This document shows, piece after piece, positions 1 through 10,393 of a stretch of 64,000 nt of DNA. Positions within the stretch are counted from its first letter, which is position 1, and each line of letters starts with the position of its first letter. The translations under genes and the position numbers were made by a program. Source of the stretch: Serpula lacrymans var. lacrymans S7.9 (Eukaryota; Basidiomycota; Agaricomycetes; Boletales; Serpulaceae); contig NW_006763290.1 of assembly GCF_000218685.1 (NCBI RefSeq), positions 4,738,908 to 4,802,907 on the forward strand, read 5' to 3'. The notes under the pieces are model-generated. The model saw only the letters and a program-made list of their open reading frames with translations. It did not search any database and was not told the origin of the DNA.

Positions 1-536
1 GTATCTTGACAAGGGCTGTGCGACGGTAGACGGGATTGAGGATGGAACTTATGATGGGTATGGATTTGGACTGTTCGATGTATTTTTCTGGAACGGCGGC
101 TACAGCTGGCGCCTGCTGTGGGAGCGGCGGTGTCGGAAGGTGAATAAACTCTGGAGGGATTATAGGTGTGCGCTCGATGGCCTGCGGCCAGACGCCGAAG
201 GATGCAAGATATGATTTTGTGTCACGGAGGGAGGGGTTGGCTCGAAGGATGGAGAGGATAAAGTCCTGAAGAGAAACGAGGTCAGACAAAGAAGCTGTAT
301 ACGTTAGCGAAGTCCTTACATTGCCTGATGGCTCCAGCTCATCTGACTCGACGACGACGGGGGCACGATTTCGCAGGCTTCGGATTGTCTGTATAGAAGT
401 TCAGTCAGGTGTACAGGGTGGAAAGGGGATATTGTGCACGAACGGCATAGAAAGCTTTAAAGGTATGTGACCGCTGGGTCCTTACGGCTGCAGCAACGAT
501 TCTGTGTGGACCTGGTAGAGAGGAGGGATATATCAT
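1..536 (-). CDS. Probable mitochondrial N-acetylglutamate synthase, 5' part only
   Basis: The gene runs off the left edge; only the N-terminal part is present. The start is the ATG at 534-536. Exon 1 (486-536) has a GTAAG donor, a second exon encodes a stretch around RSLRNRAPVVVESDELEPSG, and after a second short intron the frame gives DFILSILRANPSLRDTKSYL followed by a proline-rich segment. The pattern of a short, poorly conserved leader followed by a block of the type 'ILSIL..NPS.RDTKSYL..F' resembles, from memory, the N-terminus of fungal acetylglutamate synthase (yeast Arg2 type), which makes N-acetylglutamate from glutamate and acetyl-CoA as the first step of arginine synthesis in mitochondria. 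The kinase-like and acetyltransferase domains lie outside the window, so the call rests on this short block only. Exon 1 is the weakest part of the model. Confidence 0.5.
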
Positions 537-1617
537 GGCGGTGGGATGTGGGGCTGGTCTGAAATTTTTGAAGATGGCGTTTTGAAGGTTATTATATATG
601 AGTCATGAGTGGTCAGTTCCTAGTAGGACATAGCATTTACTGCGAATGTCCTGTATGCAGAAAAATGAATCAGATACGAACTTTGCCAGGTTTTTTTACC
701 ATATGGGTGAAGAAATAGCTGTCTTAGCCGCAGTGCGGCCAATCTGCCAGTTGCTGTAGAGCGGCTACGGCCAGTGCGTACTGACAAAGATCGCAGTGGC
801 ACTACAAGCGAAACAGCAAACTTAGACAGACAAGCTAACAAACAAAAAGGAAACGCAGAAAACGCGCAAAACAATTCTGGAAACGTTCCAGCCTATTGGG
901 ACCCTCACGTTTGCAGCATCATCCAGTAGAGAAATCCCCGCATGTAAGCACGGCCTTTCATTCCATCGGCCAATCACTTTATCCCCTCATCATCGTGCCC
1001 GATCCAGCACTCCCCTTTCTCCTCATTTCCTTACAGCTACCTACCTGAGTGCACTGGCGTGGACACACTAGTCATACTGTACCAGCCCACAACACAAGTG
1101 TGTGTACTTATACACTAAGCTAATACTCCAAGCAGTGTTGAAACCGAGGAGAGGAACTGCGTCTATATTGCTACAAGATACGATACGTGCATCACATCAA
1201 ACCATGAACAGGCCCAGGTTCTTACCTACTCGCGTTCTTCTCGGCGCTACTCCCATACAATAACGTCCGTGAATAGCCTTTTCCAACCAGAACGTAACAA
1301 CGATATACCTAGACTTTGTGGCGTCAGAGAGCGCCTTCCGATGAGGTGTAGCTGTGGTAGTTATCTGCATCGCATCGCCAAATCCAGAGAACGCCATCGT
1401 AGATAAGTCTGGCACGGACATAACACGGTGAAACCTTGCAAAGCATCCGGACATAGGCAGCCGTGGTAGATGAAATGAAAGCCAACCAACCTGCTCCATC
1501 CCTCGTGCGCCCGTCCTCAAAATGAAAGAACATGAAATTTGCGGTCGTCAGGATCGTCCTAGACGAGACAGATTTAAATTGTAAATCAAATAGCAATTAT
1601 AGCGCAATAGAACTTGA
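537..1617. other. Intergenic region, no gene supported
   Basis: About 1.1 kb between the 5' end of the partial synthase gene and the 3' end of the F-box gene. Open frames exist on the minus strand (for example 1197-1596), but their translations lack recognisable domains, splice-compatible neighbours or compositional signs of coding. It must hold the promoter of the leftward synthase gene; no clear TATA box was recognised. Confidence 0.5.
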
Positions 1618-3366
1618 TCAACGCACGGCCACCAAAATCAAACCATCTTCACTACACATGACCGCGTTTGTCCTCCTTCCTGGGATTACATCTTCAGGTA
1701 GAGAGCGTTTGATAATTCGGTATGGCAGTGATGTGCGGACCTCTCTGGTAGCGAAGAGTCCGCCGCTAACAATACTGGGAGCGGTGATCCACTCCTCGTC
1801 CTCACCCGGTGTTCCGCCGGTCGACTCTGCCCTGCTTAAAACCAAGTGGTTGAAGTCATACAAATCGACGATGTATTCCTTATCTGGTCCGGTCATCGTG
1901 GATATACCGCGGGCGCGGAGTGAAACGAATTTCATGCCAAAAACGTAACACACCCAGACGTTAGACGTTCGGGGAGAGGTCATCAAACGTGTTCCCTCGG
2001 GCCCCCACTCTTCCCATTCGAACTGGCGTAGATCTTCTCCATCATCCAATGTACGCAAACAAGATAACAACGTGTCTGTAGGAACGAACGAGTCAAACGA
2101 GGATATATTGCCCTCGTCATCTGACAGGACCAAACTGATCACGTAGAGCCTGTGTTGTCTAGCTGTCCAAAAGGGTAGTTGACAGCCAGGTGGTGAGGTC
2201 CAATCAGGAGAAGGATCGGATCGAATTGAAAATACGAGAGGAACAAGGGAAGGGCTGAGTCGGGGATACTGGAATGAGCACACAAAGTTTATGTCGTGGA
2301 AATTTGCACGTGCTTCAGTTCCATCTTCAATATCCAGCACGATTAAAGTTGGCTGCGCGATAGTGGTGATTGGATCACAGTTCATACCCACCAGTAGATA
2401 TCGACTGCTAAGAAAAGCAAAGCTAGCCATATCATCGTCGCAGTGAATATTCTGTGAGAAAAGATGAATTAGTCCTAAGATAATTAGTGCTGAGACCTAT
2501 CATTACCATGACTTTACAACCAGTTTTCCAGTTCCAGAGTACCAATTCAGTCGAACCACTATTGATGAATAGCTCATTGCTGGTGAACATGACCGCAACA
2601 ATATCGGCACATATTTGTATAATGAATGTCAGTCTATTGTTTACGAGGCTTGTGTTGTGTACAAGGACGGGTGGATTAGATGCGAGAGGATGGCGGCCAC
2701 CGGTTGTCATTGACCGAAGTTGGACCGCAATGTGCAAGAAAGAGTCACCGGGAGATGGCCTAAAAGAGGTTAGTGAAAATCAACTAAACTGGTGACACTG
2801 GACTCACACAACCACAGGATTTACAACGGCTACCAAAAGATCTTGCGCCGGGTCAATGGTAAAATCGCGTATTTGGAACTCGACGATGCTGATTTCCCAC
2901 TCCTTTTCTTCGATACCGCGAAGCGCAGAAGGAAGCTGCCTGAAGAAGATAGTATTATGGGTGTCCTTGGCCTGAGCGAATACACCGCCGTACAACTCCC
3001 AGACATGACCACCTAAAATTTGAAGAGACTTGTGACTAGTCCACTCCAGTTTGTTCCAAGCTGCTTGATGCCTCTTCAAAAGATCGAGTCGTACGGCTGT
3101 ACTTAATCCGCTCTGAGAGCCTTCTTCCATGTTAGCGGCTGCTAGCTCTATTTTGTGCTGCAAATTGACATCTTCATCTATGATTTTACGGAAGAGACGA
3201 GAGAGCTGAATAGATCAGATGAGAGGATGAACACTAAAGACTCCCGCTGGAAACGCACCGTTCTGCATGGAACCAAGGCACGAAAATCGAGGTGATCCAG
3301 TGTCTTAAGGATTAGCTCTGACGGTAAGGAAAGCAAAGGGAAAGAGGTGTCTTGGGATGAATGCAT
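1618..3366 (-). CDS. F-box protein with beta-propeller-like C-terminal region
   Basis: The start chosen is the ATG at 3364-3366. Residues of about 10-40 read FPLLSLPSELILKTLDHLDF, a typical F-box (LPSEL..IL..LD). After an intron whose donor follows CRT, the frame continues LSRLFRKIIDEDVNLQHKIE, then a linker and a long region rich in beta-strand-like segments such as ELFINSGSTELVLWNWKTG, which resembles WD/propeller blades. The last exon ends in VAVR with a stop at 1618-1620. At least four exons join in frame. F-box proteins recruit substrates to SCF (Skp1-Cul1-F-box) ubiquitin ligases; the propeller-like part is presumably the substrate-binding side, though no canonical GH-WD repeats are visible. 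Basidiomycete genomes hold many such F-box genes of unknown target. Confidence 0.8.
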
Positions 3367-3713
3367 TGTGGGGGCAAGGTTGAGAGAGATAAGGCCGTCG
3401 AACACAAAAGGGGAGTCGGGTGGTTGTCCGAGATCCGCTTTGCCCCAATGTTGACGTAATATATTTACTACAAGTTCAGTCTACGAATAACTTGCACTTT
3501 TATTGTTGGGATGTTGAGGGAAATTGCTGCCAGGGGGATGCTCTGGCCATACGCTAGCAATGATTCAAGTGATGCTATGCTCAAACTCTTATTATGTTTG
3601 CATATCATAGCTTTTATCCTGACTTGTTTAGAAAAATACGGTACAGATTACAAAAACCTAGAATATGGGAATCCCCCTACCATCTTCAAGCTATCTAGAT
3701 GCGCGAGATAGAC
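3367..3713. other. Short intergenic region
   Basis: About 350 bases, AT-rich, between the start of the F-box gene and the stop of the FunK1 kinase gene, both on the minus strand. It should contain the F-box promoter and the kinase 3' UTR. No convincing coding or regulatory element was seen. Confidence 0.5.
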
Positions 3714-6030
3714 CTAACACCTCCTCTTTTGCTGCCTTGTTTGTGATGTTTGAACCTCTGAGTTTGACCTTTTGCGTGGAAGAAATCTATGTAAAGGGCA
3801 AAGGATAACATTGCTCGCGTCTCCGTGTACATATTGCTTGTGTACATTTATCAGATTCTTCGCAGTCTCCCTATGAATGCCTTCCAGGATACCTTCAAGT
3901 TTGATGATCGGATATGATTCCTCTGCGCTCCGATAGGCGTTTCGCAGGTGACCCGCAAATTCACCAAGAAATTTACTAACGGGCTCACATGTCTTCGTGA
4001 TCGCCTTGCAACGACTCAATTTGAAATAGGTGAAGAAATGTTGACGCGAAGTTCGGCCAAGAACACCGGGGAAGATTGCTTGAAGTGTGTTCCACTGGTT
4101 AACCAAATCAACAGTGGGATGGTTCTGGTCAGTATAATAAAAGAGGACCCATGTCGAGGTCCACCACACAGATTCAATATCATGCAACCCATTCATCCGA
4201 AAAGGAGGGCATTCACCCTCACCCTCGTCATTGTCTGGTTCAAACAGGTATATCTTAGAATCTACTTCCACCGCCATGAAATGGGGAGTGCCCTGCCAAT
4301 GGGCCATCAGTGGGTGATATCAATATTATCGCCGGATCAATCTCACCGTTTGCACCTCATGGAACTTATTAGAACGAATACATCTTGCATATTCAAAATC
4401 GGCGAGTTTGCCAGTGCCCTGGTTGCCATCGGTGACCCATAATATATTACCGACGCTGACATCACGATGTACCCAGCCAACTTTATGCATGTAATATAGG
4501 GCTGATTCTGGCGTGAGCGAGTGAATGCAAGAGAGAACAGAGGAGTAGCCTACCCTTAAGCGTGTCTTTTAAACAACAGATGATATTTGCTAGACTGGTC
4601 ATATCCTTAAGGGCAACACCCACATCCTCAAAGACGGTGCGAGAGTGAATTCTGCGCGGGATGGGACTATCATCATTTAGCGCAGGGACACATAATACGC
4701 GCCAGACCCAATCTGGTACATGTCCTTCACTGGGTAAATCCCACTGTGAGCCGAGGGCCATACTGCTATCAACGGTCAACCACTCAAAAGTGCAGCTGGC
4801 CCCACCCTCCGTGGGGTCGAAGGTTGAATCGCAGATATCACCAATTAAAACATCTTCGTAGGCTAGAACTTTCAAGAAGTGTTTCTCCGCTTCTGCTGCT
4901 TCATGTCCAAACTGTTCCCGAATAGCCAGCAGAATCTGCTCTAATATGGCGCCCTCTGCGTCACGGTTGAAATCTCTCCACGAGTCTTTTAAAGCAACCT
5001 TCTTTCCAGTAATGTCATCGCGTGCCTCATATACGCGAGTTCCACGGCCAACCATATAGTCAGCGCTATAAGTCGTTATTGGCCGCGTCGTGGTAAACTT
5101 CATAAGCTGATCCTTGTGATGAAGAGAGAACGTGTAATAAATTTTATCCCGGATCGAAATGCGCTCAATAGTGGGATCCCATCCGAGACCCACGTCGGTG
5201 ACGGATCCAAATGAGTAAAAGAGGGAGATGACGTCGTCGAAGTCCTAAGAATTAACCACAGTGAGTGCCGAGACATACACTATAATACATCGACATACAC
5301 TGAGGAAGTCGATAGGCTCAGTTACCGCGAGAAAAGCACGATTGCTCAACCACAGTCTCAGGTTCGTGTTCTCAATCGTGATGCCATATGCAAAACGACG
5401 ACACGGGTCCTCTCGCATTATGTTATGGAGGCTCCAGATTATCTTCTGTTCGTTCTAAGAAAAATGTTGGCAAATTGGTGTGGAAAGGATTACTTCTGAC
5501 TTACATCCCTGATGTCCCCTGGATCTAATGTCTTCTTGAACTCGGCGGGTACAGCAATGTCAAACCAGTGGACCTTGTCCTCCACGAGCAGCTTGGCGGT
5601 TTTTGTTTTGATGGACTTAAGGTACCCATCGGGACGGGAGGTATTTTCTCGATCTGAGATTGACGTGATATATGCATTGTTGTGGTAGTGTACTAGATGA
5701 TTCGACGTGTCCCTCAAGATCCCATTGATGATATCACCCAGGGGTCGAAATACCACTTCTTCGAGCTCTTCAGACTTGGCGGGTTCGATGTCAAAGCCCT
5801 TCCATTGTTGAGCTGCTACTCCATCAATAACAGCTCCATTTCGAGTGATAATTCCATCTTCCTCCAATTTTGCACGTACTCGAGCGACTTCTTCTTGAGA
5901 AACACTTGTTTTGAGACGATTGAATGGAAGCTTGAGGACCTTTTTCAAGTTACGGAGAACAGCGGTGCGGGACAGGTTAAGGTCTCCCGTACAGTGATCG
6001 CTCTGCGTAGTACGGCGGGCGACAATGGAA
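3714..6030 (-). CDS. FunK1-type fungal protein kinase
   Basis: The kinase core is unmistakable. Near the middle the minus strand reads WVHRDVSVGNILWV (catalytic loop HRD with downstream Asn), followed by GKLADFEYAR, where the usual DFG Asp-Phe-Gly is DFE, and then an activation segment GTPHFMAVE across an intron. Upstream is a lysine-containing strand (ITGKKVALKDSW) after a glycine-containing segment (YMVGRGTRVYEA). The stop is at 3714-3716, after a basic tail ending QQKRRC. This HRD-SVGN / FMAVE pattern is that of FunK1 kinases, a family expanded in multicellular fungi and of largely unknown substrates. An N-terminal domain (5490-5948, with VHWFDIAVPAEFKK) precedes the kinase, as usual in the family. 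The true start is unresolved: the frame is open to about 6030 without an ATG, so a further 5' exon probably lies in the divergent promoter shared with the UBE2O-like gene. Confidence 0.88.
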
Positions 6031-6282
6031 TTTGTGGGGATGTCTTGGGATCAACTGTCGTGGCGGACGTTGGACTCGTCCTTCCAGCAATGCGCAAGTC
6101 AGCTTTACGCTTACCTTGCCGCCAGCACTATAATTTAGGTTACTTCAGCGTCATGCCATTGCCTCGGCGTGACCAGTTGTGACCGGCACCTGACTGCAAG
6201 TCTTTCTCGGAATCCCGAGTGTTTCGTATTCCCTTCAGCTTTCTCATTTGCTTATATCCATCCAGCACCTTTTCTTGTTGGC

Positions 6283-9200
6283 CATGTCGTCCATGACAGT
6301 CAATATCCGCAAAAGAGCAACCACAAAGGCGAGCATATCCATTCAGTACAGATATCCCTTTCGCCATTCCTCATATTGACACCGAATTACCGCTATTTCA
6401 CGCAGTTCTACCAGGAGGACATCGTGCAAAGGACAGGATCTCCAAATTCCTACGGAATTGTTCTAGTGAGCTGCTAGAGCGTTACTCTGACTTTGTCTGG
6501 CACTGACCTTCACACCTCGCAGAGATGCTGGCACGATGCGGAAGAACTCCCACCTCCGCATTCTTTCATGGACCCACTCATGCGCCCGCTGGAACCAGGC
6601 GAAGTCGGTGTATCGTTCTTTCCAAACGGCGTCCGCGAGATCCTCCCAGAGTCTGAATTCGTCCTGGTCGATCGCACATTCCAGGCAGGAGATTATTGCA
6701 AACGCAGTGTCGATGATGTCCGCTCGGGTGTCGTTACTGCTATTGAAGTAATGGCACGCCTCGTTCACGCTGTCAGTGGGGCGTCTGTCGAAGGCTGGAA
6801 GAGTACGTGTGATCTTGAACATTCTATGGACGTCGACATTGGTGATTATGTCGTCTATAACGATTGGGTTGGTCAGGTGTGTAGCCCCACAGCTCTCCAT
6901 CAATCACATATTCATGTTTGAGTAGGTCATCGAAGTACTTTCTATATTATAACTTTATCGGGCATACCACTGATCCACTATTAGCTATTTGATGAAAATA
7001 TAGTAGAAATGTCTGGCGGTCAGCTGGTTCGACTTCCTGAACTTAGTTCTCGATTAACTGTGGGCGACAAGGGCAGTGTAAGTTCGCACTACCACCACAA
7101 ATCATGTTCAGTTCTCATTTCGTTTCACAGGATATTCTGCCACCTCCAACAGCGAGCTTACAAAGCATATTCAGTTTTGCTATGGGTACAAATCGGCCCA
7201 GTAATCTCGATACAGTCGTGCAAGTGAAACATACAGTACTTGCGGTCTGCTGGCTGGCGGTTAACCAGAGTGTACGTATCCAGCCGATCTTTTACGTGCA
7301 CAACTCACCGCCAGAATCTCGCTAGCTCGACCCTGAAGTAGCAGAAGCCCAAAGTCGACCTGATCGTTTTTGGCACGGAGAGAGTCTTTCGAAGCTTATG
7401 ATCATCCGGACGAGAACCGATGACATACGTGTGGGTGACAAAGTCTTTCTGAAGAACGATGAAGGGGTTTCTGTTACTACACATGGTCAGAGTTCAGATC
7501 CAGCTGGTATCGTGACTGTTCGGACGCTTGCCGTAAAAGAAACTAGGACGAGGGTCACAGTTCTTTGGCAGGATGGGACGGCGGAAACTATTCAATCGAC
7601 AGCGCTCATTCCATACATGAACCCCGATGAATACGACTGCTGGTAAGGTTCTGTCCCCTCTTCTCTGCTGTGCACTAACGCTCTGGCGTTCATTAAAGGC
7701 CTGGTGACCACGTGTTGTGGAGAAACGAAGATCAGAAACGAACAGCTGTTGTTCAGTCGGTGAATGCTGCGGACAGAATTGCCACAATACGCTTTACGGA
7801 TACCGGTACTACTGAACTAGCGTCTGTCCTTGAACTTGACCCTAATGGGATGAGTGACCTATCGCTGGTTACCGCCCACCCTCATATTCATGGTCTCGGC
7901 GTTCGGCGAGGGGATTCAGTGTTCATACATAAAGAGGGATCCACTAATAGTGTCGAAAGTCCGAGGGTACCGAGGATAGGAGAAATTGAACACTGGGTTC
8001 GCGAACTTCCAGTATCATCCGACGGACAACTGGGCGGCTGGAGGCGCGAGATGTCTGATATTGGCGCCCGCATAGCAACTGATCGTATGTCGGGTGATCC
8101 TCCCGAAAGCCGTGTCCAGCAGCCTCCGATGGACGACACTCTGTCGTGGTTTGGAGAGGTGACGGGGGTAAGCAGTTCCATAGATCCGTGATATTTTCTA
8201 CTCAATCTCTCCCTTTGCTTTCAGCTCAGGTTGGATGGGTCTGTGGAAGTCACACATCCCAATATGAAGATGTCCGTGTATCCTCTCGAGCGCTTGACAA
8301 AATTGTATGATAGCCTGGAACAATTCGAAGATGATGCCTGGGATGATGAGATGTCGGAGGATCAAGAGTCCGTCGAAGAAGGAGGCGGTGTCTGGTTCAA
8401 GGAAGAAGATGGCGTCTGGAAAATCGCCGATCAGGGAGGTGATGGAGATGAGTGGGTGGAAACTGATGATGAAGATAGCTCTATGGATGTTGACCCTCCA
8501 TCATGGCATGAACCTATCGCTACCGCACAGCCCGTCAATGGTATCAACGGCCACCCTCCACCACAAATCACCACGATCTCAGTCGACTCATCTAACTCGG
8601 CTGACTCCACAACAGCCTCTCCTGCGTCGTCTTCAGCTACAAGGATTCTATCCCCGGATGTAGTTCCAAAAAATATAGTGGCGGACGAAAACGGCGAAGA
8701 GAATGAAGAGATGTCTGATGGTCAGACCCCTTGGAAACAGTTTGAGATGTTATCATCTGCGCCTCCCGATCATGCCTTCTACGGCAGCGTCCCTGCTCAA
8801 CCATCCAAGGCTTTCCTTGGACGGCTCCAGAAGGAATATCGTGCTTTATCAAGCAGCTTACCAGGTCTGTTCTATACAATTGATGAGGCTAATTCAAGGT
8901 CTGAATACTCGGGGCAGATTCAATCATTGTCCGTGCATACGAGGACCGTACAGACCTTTTGCGGTGTCTGATTATTGGACCCGAGAATACTCCTTACGAG
9001 GATGCACCTTTCGTCATCGATTGGATGCTTGATGCGGGTTTCCCACATAGTCCACCTATAGCACATTTCTGGAGCTGGACAAATGGGAATGGACGCGGTA
9101 AGTGTGGCTTTTGAATCAATTATCTTAGCTATCAATCACTAAAACAATACGTTCTTATAGTCAATCCGTAAGCTCGTATATCCTCTTCGTTGTGGCTACT

Positions 9201-9822
9201 AAGATTATTGATCTCTATTGTATCAGAAATCTATACGAAGAAGGCAAAGTCTGCTTATCCATCCTGGGCACTTGGGCTGGCGATAGGAACGAGACATGGA
9301 GTGCGGCGCGCTCGTCCTTGCTTCAAGCATTTGTGTCCATTCAAGGACTAGTCCTTGTAAAAGAGCCGTAAGTTTAGACATCATCTATTAACCGATGCAG
9401 CTCATTCGCCTCGGTCAGATGGTTTTGCGAGCCTGCCTACGAGAAGCTGAGAGGTACTGAAGAAGGGCATGTGAATAGGTAAATCTCATTTTCCTCCTTG
9501 CGCCTATTATCCCTGACATGATGGCAGTCGTTTATATAACGAGAAAGCGTATGTGCTTTCTCGTGGCTTTGTCAGACGGGCCCTGGAGATTCCTCTGGGT
9601 GGTTTGGAATCTGAGGTGAACTGGATGTACTATACGAACGGGAAACTGGCGAAGGTTTTGTCCCACTCCCATGCACTGATCGAGAAGAGCAAAGCAAACC
9701 CGGAAAGTCTTGATCTAGACCTGGATCTTGCTGTTCCAAGGCTAACAGCAGGAGGTATATTAACGTTGGAGCGAACACTAGCGAAACTACAAGCTCTTTC
9801 TCAAGGACGGACTTTGAAATAG
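6283..9822 (+). CDS. UBE2O-like E2/E3 hybrid ubiquitin-conjugating enzyme
   Basis: The exons join into a protein of roughly 1000 residues. The N-terminal half has repeated SH3-like segments typical of UBE2[61 protein letters not shown]. An acidic low-complexity stretch (about 8320-8500) follows. The C-terminal UBC fold contains [19 protein letters not shown], then [18 protein letters not shown], with the predicted catalytic Cys codon at 9252-9254, and a helical tail ending GRTLK. UBE2O enzymes load ubiquitin as an E2 and also choose substrates, for example orphan subunits with exposed basic patches. Two micro-exons are needed for the frame: 6926-6934 (9 nt) and 9161-9167 (7 nt, in the NPN motif). 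The first certain exon includes [17 protein letters not shown] (about 6385-6435) and has no ATG of its own; the ATG at 6283 is a tentative start in a different frame that would need an unplaced intron. Confidence 0.92.
9161..9167 (+). other. 7-nt micro-exon of the UBE2O-like gene
   Basis: The preceding exon ends in GGACGCG at 9097 with a GTAAGT donor; the intron 9098-9160 ends in TATAG; seven bases TCAATCC follow, then a GTAAGC donor and an intron 9168-9226 ending in ATCAG. Joining the pieces gives [13 protein letters not shown], restoring the E2 motif before the catalytic Cys. Omitting it shifts the frame. Confidence 0.85.
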
Positions 9823-10393
9823 GAGCGTACACATGGATTACATTTCTTTCTACATCTCGTCTTGTCTGTTATATTTTCTCAAAAATTGGAATTATTGGAA
9901 TTGTATCATTGTAGATTTTCTTTGCGGTAAACAATTATTATAACTTCAAAATAAAACGTAAATAGATATCATGTTTGCCTCAGCATGTCAAGCCTACTAT
10001 CCTACGTGAGCATATATTGAAATCAAAGTAGTCCCATGAAATCCATGAACAGAGCAAGATCCCAGCAACGTCTAAAGATTAGATCAATCAACTCTACAAG
10101 CGCTTTAAATGCTCTAGGGAACACCTGTATGGCAGTGAAAATGGGCTAGCCAGGTATAAGTAATCTTTCCACGAAAAGCCAGTGAAGAAAATTCTTAATC
10201 GTTCCGAAATGGCAGAATGTAGTAAAAACGTATGGAATGGGTAATGGCAAAATACCAAGCGATAAAAGAACGAACAAAGACGCCTCAACAAACAACAGAC
10301 AACATGGGTAGAGGAGTAGAACACACTATCATTTGATTGCTAGATGTGCAGACGACGGAAGTCAACAATTAGAGGTGGGGCCACTCAAGGTCC
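9823..10393. other. Intergenic region between converging genes
   Basis: About 570 bases between the stops of the UBE2O-like and KRE6-like genes, so it holds two 3' UTRs. It is AT-rich with A/T runs near 9880-9960 that may serve in 3' end formation. No gene was supported; the small minus-strand frame at 10094-10324 has no recognisable features. Confidence 0.55.

Noticed and set aside
1197..1948. Open frames on both strands upstream and opposite the F-box gene
   Set aside because: No motif, no splice continuity, and the plus-strand frame is antisense to the F-box exon.
6463..6903. Long minus-strand open frame opposite the UBE2O-like exons
   Set aside because: The plus strand encodes clear UBE2O blocks with good splice sites in the same place; the opposite frame is a codon-bias shadow.
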